Source: Acidobacteriaceae bacterium
Lineage (GTDB): Bacteria; Acidobacteriota; Terriglobia; Terriglobales; Acidobacteriaceae
NCBI GenBank assembly: GCA_030038435.1
Contig: JASHOY010000347.1
Coordinates: 1-64,000 of the forward strand
Reading direction: 5' to 3'
DNA length: 64,000 nt
In this document: one piece after another, positions 44,962 through 53,754 of the stretch
Numbering within the stretch: position 1 is the first letter of the stretch
How the letters are laid out: every line of letters begins with the position of its first letter
The notes under the pieces: generated by a model
Database searches by the model: none
What the model was told of the DNA's origin: nothing
What the model saw: only the letters and a program-made list of their open reading frames with translations
Made by a program: the position numbers and the translations under genes

Positions 44962-46014
44962 ATGGCAGAAGAGGGAAGCGAAAACGGCGCGGCGCGGCGG
45001 CATACGTCGGCGAACCTGCAGGGCGTGCGCAAGGCTGCGGTATTGCTGGTTGCCGTGGGCGAGAGCCTGGCCAAGGAAATCCTGCGCGCGCTACCCGAAG
45101 CCGACGTGCAGCGCATCACCGAGGAGCTGGCTGACCTGCGCGGCGTGACGCCGGAGCTTTCGGCGGAAGTGCTGGAAGAGTTCTGGCAACTGCTGGAGAC
45201 GCAGAATTTTATGGTCCACGGCGGAGTGGACTTTGCCAGCCGGTTACTGATCGAGGCCTTCGGGAAAGACCGTGCCGAGGACATGATGACGCTGGTGCGG
45301 CGCTCGCAGGAGGCCGCTCACGGCAATCTCGCCAAACTGCAGCGCACCGACCCGCAGCAATTGGGCAAGCTGCTCGATACCGAGCATCCGCAGACCATCG
45401 CCCTGGTGCTGGCGCACCTCGATCCCAAACGGGCCTCGCTGGTGCTGGACAACCTCAGCGACGAGCACAAAGTAGTGGCCATCCAGAGGCTGGCGGGGAT
45501 GCGGCAGTTTTCCCCGGAAATGGCCCAGAAAGTGGCGCTGATTCTGCACCGGCGCCTGGAGAGCGTTGGCGATGCGGGGCGCAGGAGCTACTCCGGATTC
45601 AAGGCGGTTGCCGATCTGCTGAACCGCGTCAACGCCGAGGAATCCAAGCGGATTCTCGAAGCCATTGAGGAGGGTCAGCCCGAGCTGGCCTTGAACATCC
45701 GCAACCTGATGTTCACATTTGAGGACCTGGTGACGGTGCCCGCGGCGACCATCCGCGAGATTGTTTCCGGCGTAGATAAGCGGCAGCTGGCGATGGCGCT
45801 GCGCGGCGCAGACGAGGAACTACGGGCGCAGATCTTCAAAGCTATGAGCTCTCGCGCCGTGGAAATGTTGAAAGAGGACATGGAGGTGCTGGGGCCGGTG
45901 CGCTCACGCGAAGTGGCGCATGCCCAGCAGGAGATCCTCAACCTGGCGCGGCGGCTGGAGGCCGAGGGCAAGGTGGTTTTGAAGCTGGAGACGGGAGACG
46001 AGATGCTGGTATGA
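44962..46014 (+). CDS. fliG: Flagellar motor switch protein FliG
   Basis: A 350-residue C-ring protein that transmits torque and sets rotation direction. The middle domain holds the EHPQTIALVLAHLDP block near 137, and the C-terminal domain has LMFTFEDLVTVPAATIREIV with the charged torque helix. The C-terminal tail (about 330-350) is extended relative to the E. coli protein. Confidence 0.96.
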   Translation: MAEEGSENGAARRHTSANLQGVRKAAVLLVAVGESLAKEILRALPEADVQRITEELADLRGVTPELSAEVLEEFWQLLETQNFMVHGGVDFASRLLIEAFGKDRAEDMMTLVRRSQEAAHGNLAKLQRTDPQQLGKLLDTEHPQTIALVLAHLDPKRASLVLDNLSDEHKVVAIQRLAGMRQFSPEMAQKVALILHRRLESVGDAGRRSYSGFKAVADLLNRVNAEESKRILEAIEEGQPELALNIRNLMFTFEDLVTVPAATIREIVSGVDKRQLAMALRGADEELRAQIFKAMSSRAVEMLKEDMEVLGPVRSREVAHAQQEILNLARRLEAEGKVVLKLETGDEMLV

Positions 46015-46105
46015 GCGACCGGGCTTCGCTCTGAACCGCCGGCCGTGGATGGGGCGAAGGCTCCGATGACGCCGGCGGTAGTAATGGAAAAGACGAGAGG
46101 CAGCT

Positions 46106-46873
46106 TTGAGTCTTGCAGCCAAGTTAACGGCGGACAACACGCGGACAGAGATATTCGAGTATCCGCTCAGCCCGGGTGCACCGGAAACGATCGCCTGGGA
46201 AGGGTTCGCCGCGGAAGTTGGAAGCGGCCGACAAGAAGCGAACCAGAATGCGCTCGCGGATGCAGCGCGCCGCGACGCCGTTTTCGAGAAACGTATAGCG
46301 GAAGAGACCAAGCGGGCATTCGAGGCCGGGCTCGAGAGTGGCCGGCAGGAGGGGCGCAAAACTGAGCGCGATGCCCAGGCTGCGGCAAAGGCAGCGTTCG
46401 AGGCGCGTCGTGTTCACCAGGCGACGGAACTGATAGCGAAATTTGCGGAGGAACGCGACCGTTATCTGCGCACGGTGGAGCAGGAGGTGGTTAAGCTGGC
46501 CCTGGCCGTGGCGGCTCGCATTCTGCGCCGCGAAGCGCAAATGGATCCACTCCTGCTGACCGGCGCGGTGCGCGTGGCGTTAGGGCAGCTTTCCGCGTCA
46601 ACCGAGGCGCGATTGCGCGTACCCGCGGGCGAAGCGGAACTGTGGACCGACGCCGTCACGCTGCTTCCCAACCTCGGAGTGAAGGCAGTGGTCGTGGCCG
46701 ATGAAGCGATGCGGCTGGGTGATTGCAAAGTGGATACAGAGCTGGGGTCGGTCGACCTTGGCATTCGCTCGCAACTGGGCGAGATTGAACGTGGTTTCTT
46801 CGACCGTGCGGGAAGCCTTCCGCGCCAGCCGGCTGCTGAGACGCAGCACGGGGCGGCGGGAGTGGAGCGATAA
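46106..46873 (+). CDS. fliH: Flagellar assembly protein FliH
   Basis: A 255-residue regulator of the export ATPase. A central Ala/Glu/Arg-rich coiled coil (about 50-145) and a C-terminal FliI-binding domain (VKLALAVAARILRREAQ, GDCKVDTELGSVDLGI) fit the family. The start is a TTG at 46106, five bases after GAGAGG. It abuts fliI with no intervening base. Confidence 0.88.
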   Translation: MSLAAKLTADNTRTEIFEYPLSPGAPETIAWEGFAAEVGSGRQEANQNALADAARRDAVFEKRIAEETKRAFEAGLESGRQEGRKTERDAQAAAKAAFEARRVHQATELIAKFAEERDRYLRTVEQEVVKLALAVAARILRREAQMDPLLLTGAVRVALGQLSASTEARLRVPAGEAELWTDAVTLLPNLGVKAVVVADEAMRLGDCKVDTELGSVDLGIRSQLGEIERGFFDRAGSLPRQPAAETQHGAAGVER

Positions 46874-48187
46874 ATGGCGTCGCTGCTGGGGCGCTATTTC
46901 ACCTCGTTGGAGCGGACCCAGCCGTGGCGCTGGCGCGGCAAGGTGGTCGAATCGGTAGGGCAGACCATCGAGTCGGCGGGGCCGCTGGCGTCGGTGGGCG
47001 AGTGCTGCGAGATTCGCGACCGAGCGGGACGCCGGCATCTGGCCGAAGTCATCGGTTTTCGCGGATCGAATGTACTATCCATGCCTCTGGAATCGGCCGA
47101 GGGGGTCCGCTTCGGAGATGAAGTCGCGGCATCGGGCCGCGGCTCGGAGATCGAGGTGGGGCCCGGACTCATGGGCCGGGTTCTCAATGCGCTCGGCGAA
47201 CCCATCGATGGCGGAGGCGCGCCTGTAGCTGTATCGCGGTTGCCGCTGGAAGGCGCGGTGCGGCCTCCGCTGGACCGCGTGCCCATTCGCAACCCTCTGG
47301 GGACAGGCATTCGCGCCATTGACGGTATGCTGACCGTGGGCCGCGGGCAGCGCGTAGGCGTGTTCGGGGGATCCGGTGTGGGCAAGAGCACCCTGATCGG
47401 GATGATGACCCGCAATACCGAGGCCGATGTGACGGTGGTCGGCCTGGTTGGCGAGCGCGGGCGTGAGGTAGGGGAGTTTCTCGAGGATTCTCTGGGAGCC
47501 GAAGGGCGCGGACGCTCTGTGGTGGTGGTTTCAACCTCAGATCAGTCGCCGCTGCTGCGGCTTCGGGCGGCGTTGGCTGCCACCACGGTGGCCGAGTATT
47601 TTGCCGCAGCGGGGAGCCACGTCTTGCTGGTGCTCGACTCGCTGACGCGCTTTGCCATGGCGGCGCGCGAGATCGGATTGGCCTCCGGCGAACCACCTAC
47701 CGCCAAGGGATACACGCCGTCGGTGTTTGCCAGGCTGGCGCGGCTAGTTGAGCGTACCGGCCAGTTCCGTTCCGGGTCGATCACCGCTTTCTATACCGTG
47801 CTGATGGAAGGGGATGATCAGCAGGACCCTCTAGTGGACGCGGTACGCTCGCTGCTCGACGGGCACGTGGTGCTTTCGCGGACACTGGCGACCGAGGGGT
47901 GGTATCCGCCCATCGAGGTACTGGACTCCATCAGCCGGCTGATGCCCGCCGTTGCCGCCCGGGAACATCGCGACCACGCCATGCTGTTGCGTCGCTTGAT
48001 GGCCATCTACGCGAGGTCGGAAGACCTGGTGCGCATCGGCGCGTACAAGCCGGGATCGGATGCGGATCTGGACCGTGCGCTGGGCGCGCGGGATGCACTG
48101 CGCGACTTTCTTACCCAGGGCGCACACGAGCGAGTAGGCTTTGCGGACTGTGTGCGCGGACTGGCCGCCCTAGCTGGGGAGGTATGA
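46874..48187 (+). CDS. fliI: Flagellum-specific ATP synthase FliI
   Basis: A 437-residue export ATPase resembling F1 beta. Walker A GGSGVGKST at 165-173, GLVGERGREVGEF near 191-203, Walker B VLLVLDSLTRFAMA, and the export-ATPase signature SGEPPTAKGYTPSVFARL. It forms a complex with FliH and FliJ, which are its direct neighbours. Confidence 0.97.
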   Translation: MASLLGRYFTSLERTQPWRWRGKVVESVGQTIESAGPLASVGECCEIRDRAGRRHLAEVIGFRGSNVLSMPLESAEGVRFGDEVAASGRGSEIEVGPGLMGRVLNALGEPIDGGGAPVAVSRLPLEGAVRPPLDRVPIRNPLGTGIRAIDGMLTVGRGQRVGVFGGSGVGKSTLIGMMTRNTEADVTVVGLVGERGREVGEFLEDSLGAEGRGRSVVVVSTSDQSPLLRLRAALAATTVAEYFAAAGSHVLLVLDSLTRFAMAAREIGLASGEPPTAKGYTPSVFARLARLVERTGQFRSGSITAFYTVLMEGDDQQDPLVDAVRSLLDGHVVLSRTLATEGWYPPIEVLDSISRLMPAVAAREHRDHAMLLRRLMAIYARSEDLVRIGAYKPGSDADLDRALGARDALRDFLTQGAHERVGFADCVRGLAALAGEV

Positions 48188-48190
48188 GGG

Positions 48191-48715
48191 GTGGCAGTTT
48201 CTCGTGCTCTGCGACGCCTGCTGCGCGTTCTTGAAACCGAGGAGGAACAGCGGCGGCTGGAACTGGAATCGGGGCTGGGCGATCTGGCCCGGCTGAAGCG
48301 GGCGCGAGAGGCGGCCGGACGGCGCGACTGCAGTGGCCGGGGGCTGGTGTCAGGGAGCGTACATTCGGGAGAAGTCCGCGACCGGCTCGCGGGACTTGAA
48401 GAGACACGGACTGCGCAGCGCATTACCGCGGCGTTGAAACCTCGAATCGCGGCGGCCGAGACGGCAGCTGCAGAACTTCGAAAAGGGTACTTGGCCAAGC
48501 GGACGGAGCGGCTCCAGGTTGAAACGCTGCTGGAAAAGACCATCGCCAGGGAAGAGGCCGAAGCTGAGAAGCGAAGCCAGCGGACGCTGGATGAGCGTTT
48601 CCTCAGCGAATTTCAGAGCAAGGCGAAAGTGCGCAAAACCAATGCGGCGAGCGGCGCAGTCGATGTCCGCAGCGAGACAGATGAAGATGAGGAAAAATTC
48701 GGATGCTGTTCCTAG
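48191..48715 (+). CDS. fliJ: Flagellar export protein FliJ (chaperone escort)
   Basis: A 174-residue, almost wholly helical, Arg/Glu-rich protein that should form an antiparallel coiled coil like FliJ and the gamma subunit of F-ATPases. Identification rests on position right after fliI, size and coiled-coil character; the sequence itself is weakly conserved. The GTG at 48191 has GAGGGG just upstream. Confidence 0.75.
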   Translation: MAVSRALRRLLRVLETEEEQRRLELESGLGDLARLKRAREAAGRRDCSGRGLVSGSVHSGEVRDRLAGLEETRTAQRITAALKPRIAAAETAAAELRKGYLAKRTERLQVETLLEKTIAREEAEAEKRSQRTLDERFLSEFQSKAKVRKTNAASGAVDVRSETDEDEEKFGCCS

Positions 48716-48780
48716 GGATTTCCCGAATTGGTAGCAGCAGTTCCAATCCTGACAATTCTCTAACCCTCCCACCACCGCTT

Positions 48781-48796
48781 TGGCACGCCTTCTGCA
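48781..48796 (+). promoter_or_regulatory. Sigma-54 promoter of the fliK-like gene
   Basis: TGGCACG-CCTT-CTGCA matches the -24/-12 consensus TGGCACG-N4-TTGCA at all but one base, with the 10-nt gap between GG (48782-48783) and GC (48794-48795). The transcript should begin near 48807, 2 nt before the ATG at 48809. Confidence 0.8.
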
Positions 48797-48808
48797 TACT
48801 TTTCCGGT

Positions 48809-50542
48809 ATGACCATGACCGTGGCGATGGAGACCAACGCGGGAATAGCGGCGGGCACAGGAGTTTCCCCGCTGGAGATGCTGGCCGACGCCGGAAAGGA
48901 AGGGGAAACGGAAGCGGCTGTGCGCGGAGCGGAAGGTCTTCGTGGAAGCTGGCATGAAACCCTCGCCCAACTGGGCATGAAGACTCCGGATGGGGAAGAG
49001 CCATGGATCGAAAGCCCCGTTTCGGGGACTGTCGGCGAAGCGGACAGCGGGCAAGAGATAGCGCAACCGCGGATGGCGATTGTGCCCCAATGTGCCATCC
49101 AGGCAAGGGCCAGCGGCGCAAAAACAGTTTGGCCACAGGCGAGCCCCGGGGGCTCCTCCGGCCGGGCGGCAGGGATGCAATTTCCCGGGAAAGACGCGGC
49201 GAAATCGATCGCGGAAATGGCAGGCGAGACCAAGCTCCGCGCGGTGGCTAAGAGCAACTTTAGACCGCGCTCCTGGGCTTCGCGCGGAGACTCGCCAGCG
49301 GCAGCTGCGAAAACGAACGACGACCAAGCTACACCGGGAATCGCTCTGGCTGTGACCGCCTTTTCGGCGACCGCCAGCACAATGCTTCCCGTCGGCGCGC
49401 CGGCCGGGGTTCCCGGCGCTGCCTTGCCGGCCACAACCTCGGGGAAGAAGAGCGGTCGAGCAGAAATGGCGGCGGGAGAACGCCTAAGCACTGCAACATC
49501 CAGCGGGGAAAAGCCAGCCGACAGGGATGCAGGGAAATGGTGTTCGGTTGAGGAGGACTCTGGAGCGCGCGGGGAGAATGGTGCGTCCCTGTATCCGGCA
49601 ATTTCGCAGCTGTCTGCTGAGTCGGGGAAGCTGGAAGGAGCCGGTGGCGCGGGCCCGGGGCAGACGCAGAATGCGGAGCACTGGCCCGAGCAGGATGCCG
49701 CTGCGAATAACGCGCAGGCGCATAAAGCGGAAACCGTCAACCGCGCAGGAAACGCGTCGCACGCTGCACCTGGTGCTGGCCTGGCCGCACCGTCCGCTGC
49801 AGACGCTTCGAAGCAGACGGCGGCGATGGCAGGCAGAGGCGCGCACACCGCGGCCACATTGCAGACGTTGAACCCGGCGGCCGACTCGACCGGCCACGGC
49901 AAGCATGTCAGCGAAGCAAAGGGCGAAATTGCGGCAATTGAGAATTCATCCTTCGCGCGTGATCCCTCCGGGTGGCCGCAGCGGGCAGGCGCAACCCTCA
50001 GTCGTGAGGCTCCGGCGTCCGCGGGTACCAGCGTGGCAACAGAGCAGGAAACATTTGCCGCGCTGGACACGGACACGAACGGCGGCGCACCGGCGTGGAT
50101 TCACACCGCGCCTCATCAGGCCGAAGCCGGATTCCAGGACCCCGCGCTGGGCTGGGTAGGAGTGCGCGCAGATGTGACGGGCGGCGCGATCCACGCTGCT
50201 GTGGTACCCGGATCGGCTGACGCGGCCCAGGCGCTTTCCGGGCACATGGCAGGGCTTAGCGCCCATCTGGCCGTCCAGCATCCGGCTGTACACTCGGTGA
50301 CCGTTGCTGCGCCAGAGGCAAACGGCGCCCACCAGGGAGCCGGGCAGGGCGCACAGCAGGGATACCAGGGCTCGCGGGAAAGCGGGGGACAAACTGCGGG
50401 TCGGCCCGGCGAGCCACAAAACGATCCCGTTCGAGGCGGGCTGGCGGCGGGTTCCACGGAGAGTGCGACTCTCGCCGCCAGAGCGCCGGCCGGCGCCACG
50501 ATTGGCCTTCCCGGAGGAGAGTATATTTCGGTGCTGGCCTGA
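48809..50542 (+). CDS. fliK: FliK-like flagellar hook-length control protein
   Basis: A 577-residue protein, Ala/Gly/Ser-rich and poorly conserved through most of its length, as FliK proteins are. The C-terminal 110 residues resemble the export-switch domain (VRADVTGGAIHAAVVPGSAD, GHMAGLSAHLAVQHPAVHSV). Position between fliJ and flgD is the standard place for fliK. It would act as a hook ruler and trigger the switch from hook to filament export. Start ATG 48809; because the sigma-54 start site is nearly at this codon, an ATG at 48827 is possible. Confidence 0.78.
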   Translation: MTMTVAMETNAGIAAGTGVSPLEMLADAGKEGETEAAVRGAEGLRGSWHETLAQLGMKTPDGEEPWIESPVSGTVGEADSGQEIAQPRMAIVPQCAIQARASGAKTVWPQASPGGSSGRAAGMQFPGKDAAKSIAEMAGETKLRAVAKSNFRPRSWASRGDSPAAAAKTNDDQATPGIALAVTAFSATASTMLPVGAPAGVPGAALPATTSGKKSGRAEMAAGERLSTATSSGEKPADRDAGKWCSVEEDSGARGENGASLYPAISQLSAESGKLEGAGGAGPGQTQNAEHWPEQDAAANNAQAHKAETVNRAGNASHAAPGAGLAAPSAADASKQTAAMAGRGAHTAATLQTLNPAADSTGHGKHVSEAKGEIAAIENSSFARDPSGWPQRAGATLSREAPASAGTSVATEQETFAALDTDTNGGAPAWIHTAPHQAEAGFQDPALGWVGVRADVTGGAIHAAVVPGSADAAQALSGHMAGLSAHLAVQHPAVHSVTVAAPEANGAHQGAGQGAQQGYQGSRESGGQTAGRPGEPQNDPVRGGLAAGSTESATLAARAPAGATIGLPGGEYISVLA

Positions 50543-50626
50543 GGCTGAGCAAGGGGAGAGGGCGGGACGGAGATTGACAGAGACGGAACCAAAGTCAAGA
50601 GGCAGAGCAGAAAGGAAGGAAAGGCG

Positions 50627-51193
50627 ATGGCGGCAGCGGCAGGAATTTTGAGCCAGATGAAAGCGCAGGCGCAGGCCAGCACGGTACTCCACCCCATGAG
50701 CACTTCTGCAAGCAGCACCGGCGGCACAAACAGTGCGTCCGATGACTCGGCAACCATATCGGCCAACGATTTTCTTACTTTGCTGGTGACGGAGATGCAA
50801 AACCAGGATCCGACTGCGGATACCGATCCCAACGAATACATCAACCAGCTTGTGCAGGTGAACAGTCTGGAGCAGCTCATCGGCATCAACCAGACGCTGA
50901 CTACGGCGTTTGGTTCGACAACGGACGCGGCCGCGAACACGGCCACCCAGGCGCCAAGCGCAACCTTGGGATCGCAGCAATCGAGCCCAGCGAATCAAGA
51001 ATCCACACCGGCGGTCGCTGCGCCCGCGGTCAACGCTACTTCTGCGACGTCCAGTGGCTCTGCGTTACAATCTTTCGCCGCGCGACTGGCGCCAGGTAAT
51101 CTCAGTATTCCTGCGTCAAGCCACGCAGCGCAACGAGTTGCGCATGCGCTTGACGGCCAAACGGGCAATCAACCAACGGCAACGAGCTACTGA
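50627..51193 (+). CDS. flgD: Flagellar hook assembly (cap) protein FlgD
   Basis: A 188-residue hook scaffold. The conserved N-terminal block is FLTLLVTEMQNQDPT followed by DPNEYINQLVQVNSLEQL, near 48-85. The remaining 100 residues are an Ala/Ser/Thr/Gln-rich tail without the FlgD Ig-like/Tudor domain. An AAGGAAAGG ribosome site precedes the ATG. It is followed by a stable hairpin and flgE. Confidence 0.9.
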   Translation: MAAAAGILSQMKAQAQASTVLHPMSTSASSTGGTNSASDDSATISANDFLTLLVTEMQNQDPTADTDPNEYINQLVQVNSLEQLIGINQTLTTAFGSTTDAAANTATQAPSATLGSQQSSPANQESTPAVAAPAVNATSATSSGSALQSFAARLAPGNLSIPASSHAAQRVAHALDGQTGNQPTATSY

Positions 51194-51241
51194 AGCTCCA
51201 ACTGCAGGCCGCGGCCCGTCTGCGCCTGCGTTCAACCCTGG

Positions 51242-51267
51242 CCCACAGGCGGGTTCTCGCCTGTGGG
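51242..51267 (+). other. Stable hairpin upstream of flgE
   Basis: CCCACAGGCG and CGCCTGTGGG form a perfect 10-bp stem with a 6-nt loop (GGTTCT), 36 nt before flgE. It has no T-run, so it is more likely an mRNA stabiliser or processing site than a terminator. Confidence 0.6.
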
Positions 51268-51302
51268 ATGGAAACCGGGAGAACTTCAAGAGGAGAATTC
51301 TC

Positions 51303-52835
51303 ATGGCAAGTTTTTCCATCCCGCTGACCGGACTCAATGCCGATTCGGTCGCATTAAACACCATCGCCAACGACCTCTCAAACATGAGCACGACGGCATT
51401 CAAGGCGCAAACCACCAACTTCGCCGACCTCTTCTACCAGCAGATCGGGACCACCGGCTCCGGCGACCCGATCCAAGTGGGAGCGGGGACGCAGGTGGCG
51501 AATACGGAGACGAACTTTTCGACGGGAACGCCCAACTCGACGGGCGTCGATTCCGATGTGGCCCTGCAAGGCAACGGCTTCTTCGTGGTGAGCGGCGGCG
51601 GCAACCAATTCCTCACACGTGCAGGCAATTTCCAAACCGACTCGAACGGCAACCTGATTACCTCAAACGGGCTAAGCGTGATGGGCTATCCGGCGACTAA
51701 TGGCGTGGTGAATACCAACGCGACGCTCACACCGATCAACATCCCAATCGGCAAATCTGAGGCGCCTAGCGCTACGGCGAACTTTGGCATGACGGCGGTC
51801 CTGGATTCATCGGCCGCAGCGGGCAGCAGCATCTCCGGGTATGCGCCGGTGTTTGATTCGCTGGGCAACCAGTATCAGGCTACTGTGACCTATACCAAAA
51901 CAGGGACCAATCAATGGTCGTACAACATTACCTTGCCGGACACCCTGTCGGCGAACACAAGCACGGCGGGCGGCATGACAACCATCGACTACAACTTTGG
52001 ATCTAACGGCGGCACCCTGGCTACCGTGGATCCCGGCACTAATCTGACGATCACAGGACCCAATGCGAGCGCTATTTCCACGACCATCACCGCACCGAAT
52101 GTTACCTCCAACGAGTCCATAAGCACCTATGCCACCTCTCTGCAGAACGCACTGACGGCGGCTGGAATTACGGCTACGGTGACAGCGTCGGCAACCGGTC
52201 AGTTACAGATCAGCGGTGCAGGGATCTCCACTTCGGGGAGCGTGATTCAGGATCCCGTGGGCTCCTCCAACGCATCGGGAACTCTCAATTTCAACGCCAG
52301 CGGAAATCTGATCACCCCGGCAACGAATGTGGGTGGGATCACCTTCAGCGGGCTTTCCGACGGGGCCGCGCCCATGAACATGACCTGGGACCTGTTCAGC
52401 ACCAATGGCACAGGAAATGTCACCCAGGTGGATCAGGCCTCGGCGATTTCCAATTACACCGGCGACGGCTACGCGAGCGGGACCTATGAGGGCTTCAGCA
52501 TTGGCTCCGACGGCACGGTGACGGCGACTTTCTCCAACGGCCAGAAGCTGAATGTCGGTCAACTGGCATTGGGTAACGTGGCCAATCTACAGGGGCTCGA
52601 GGGCATGGGCGACGGCGACTACGCGACGTCACTGGCCAGCGGAACGGCAACGGTCGGGACCTCGGGAAGCGCGGGCCTCGGCACCATGGAGGGCGGAGCG
52701 CTGGAGGGCTCGAACGTAAATATCTCGCAGGAATTTTCCGACTTGATTGTTGCGCAGCGTGCATTCGAGGCCAATGCCAAGTCGGTCACCACCTTCGATA
52801 CCGTCACCCAGGACACGATCAACATGGTGCATTGA
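51303..52835 (+). CDS. flgE: Flagellar hook protein FlgE
   Basis: A 510-residue structural protein of the hook. The N-terminal rod/hook signature NTIANDLSNMSTTAFKAQTT is near 21-40, the F-x-V signature block DSDVALQGNGFFVV near 85, and the C-terminal motif SDLIVAQRAFEANAKSVTT near 480. The central part is Ser/Thr/Gly-rich and variable. AGAGGAGA precedes the ATG at 51303. Confidence 0.96.
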   Translation: MASFSIPLTGLNADSVALNTIANDLSNMSTTAFKAQTTNFADLFYQQIGTTGSGDPIQVGAGTQVANTETNFSTGTPNSTGVDSDVALQGNGFFVVSGGGNQFLTRAGNFQTDSNGNLITSNGLSVMGYPATNGVVNTNATLTPINIPIGKSEAPSATANFGMTAVLDSSAAAGSSISGYAPVFDSLGNQYQATVTYTKTGTNQWSYNITLPDTLSANTSTAGGMTTIDYNFGSNGGTLATVDPGTNLTITGPNASAISTTITAPNVTSNESISTYATSLQNALTAAGITATVTASATGQLQISGAGISTSGSVIQDPVGSSNASGTLNFNASGNLITPATNVGGITFSGLSDGAAPMNMTWDLFSTNGTGNVTQVDQASAISNYTGDGYASGTYEGFSIGSDGTVTATFSNGQKLNVGQLALGNVANLQGLEGMGDGDYATSLASGTATVGTSGSAGLGTMEGGALEGSNVNISQEFSDLIVAQRAFEANAKSVTTFDTVTQDTINMVH

Positions 52836-52855
52836 GTTGCGTCGGCGGTGCGCTC

Positions 52856-53332
52856 TCAGTCCTCAGGGACGGGACGGTCTTTGTACCGCCTCGCCGCCTT
52901 ACCCGCGGGATCTACTTCGATGAACAGGGCCTTACCCCGGGCGAGTACGGCACCGGTATTATCGAGGATGCGCGCTTCCGTGTGGTGCTTGCGTCCGTCG
53001 CTCTGCATGGTCCGGCCCTCAATTCGAATGGGCGCACGCGAAGCAACTGGGCGCAGGTATTCGACCTCGATGTGACGCGTCATAGCAGTAAAGCCTTTGG
53101 CGCGGACGGATTTGCTCATCGCCTCGTCAAGCAGGGCGGCGACAATGCCGCCGTGCAGGAATCCGCGTGGGCCTTCAAACATTTCGGGAATTGCCGGCAG
53201 AGAAACCACCGATCCGTCGCCTGCCAGCAAAAATTCGAGCCTCAATCCCGCGGGATTGGCCTGACCGCAGCCGAAGCAGCGATTTTGGGCGGTGTGATCC
53301 ATTGGCTTAAGTTGTTCCTGGGCTCGTGTCAT
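52856..53332 (-). CDS. PaaI-family hot-dog thioesterase
   Basis: A 158-residue acyl-CoA thioesterase-like protein. An N-terminal zinc-finger-like CFGCGQANPAGLRL precedes the hot-dog core with FLHGGIVAALLDEAM (the typical G-G-x3-x-x-D-x4 helix) and EVEYLRPV. The CoA substrate is unknown. It converges with flgE 20 bp apart. Confidence 0.85.
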   Translation of the reverse strand: MTRAQEQLKPMDHTAQNRCFGCGQANPAGLRLEFLLAGDGSVVSLPAIPEMFEGPRGFLHGGIVAALLDEAMSKSVRAKGFTAMTRHIEVEYLRPVASRAPIRIEGRTMQSDGRKHHTEARILDNTGAVLARGKALFIEVDPAGKAARRYKDRPVPED

Positions 53333-53498
53333 AGGCTCCTATACTTCTTCTTCCAGTATTTCACTTTATCTATGACTTTCGATGGCGGATAGACCTCGGC
53401 GCCGGCGGCGAGGTCACGAGTCTGCTACCTGAGCGAACGGGCTGACTGTAAACTTCTTCTCCGGCTCTTTCGTCTATCTTTTCATTGAGGGATACTTG

Positions 53499-53747
53499 AT
53501 GCGGTTTTCATGGATGATCAAAGGCCTTTCTTTGCTGTGTATCACCTTCTGGGTCTTTGTGCTGGTGAGCTCTACGGCGCAGCCAGCCTACGCTTATGTG
53601 GACCCGGGAACGGGCCTTTTCCTGGTGCAAATGGTCGGTTCGACATTTGCCGGTATGATGTTCTTGCTCCGCAAACGCATACGTCAGTTTCTGGGACGTT
53701 TCTTCAGCCGCTTTGCAGAGGCAAAAGGTGATTCTGTCGAGCGCTGA
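53499..53747 (+). CDS. Small DPGTG-motif membrane protein
   Basis: An 82-residue protein with an N-terminal hydrophobic helix that may be a signal (about 8-25, ending ATQPAYA-like), then YVDPGTGLFLVQMVGSTFAG as a second membrane helix and a basic C terminus (RKRIRQFLGRFF). Similar DPGTG small proteins sit in surface-polymer gene clusters. GAGGGA lies 6 nt before the ATG at 53499. It ends 7 bp before the methyltransferase. Function unknown. Confidence 0.7.
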   Translation: MRFSWMIKGLSLLCITFWVFVLVSSTAQPAYAYVDPGTGLFLVQMVGSTFAGMMFLLRKRIRQFLGRFFSRFAEAKGDSVER

Positions 53748-53754
53748 GCCGCCT

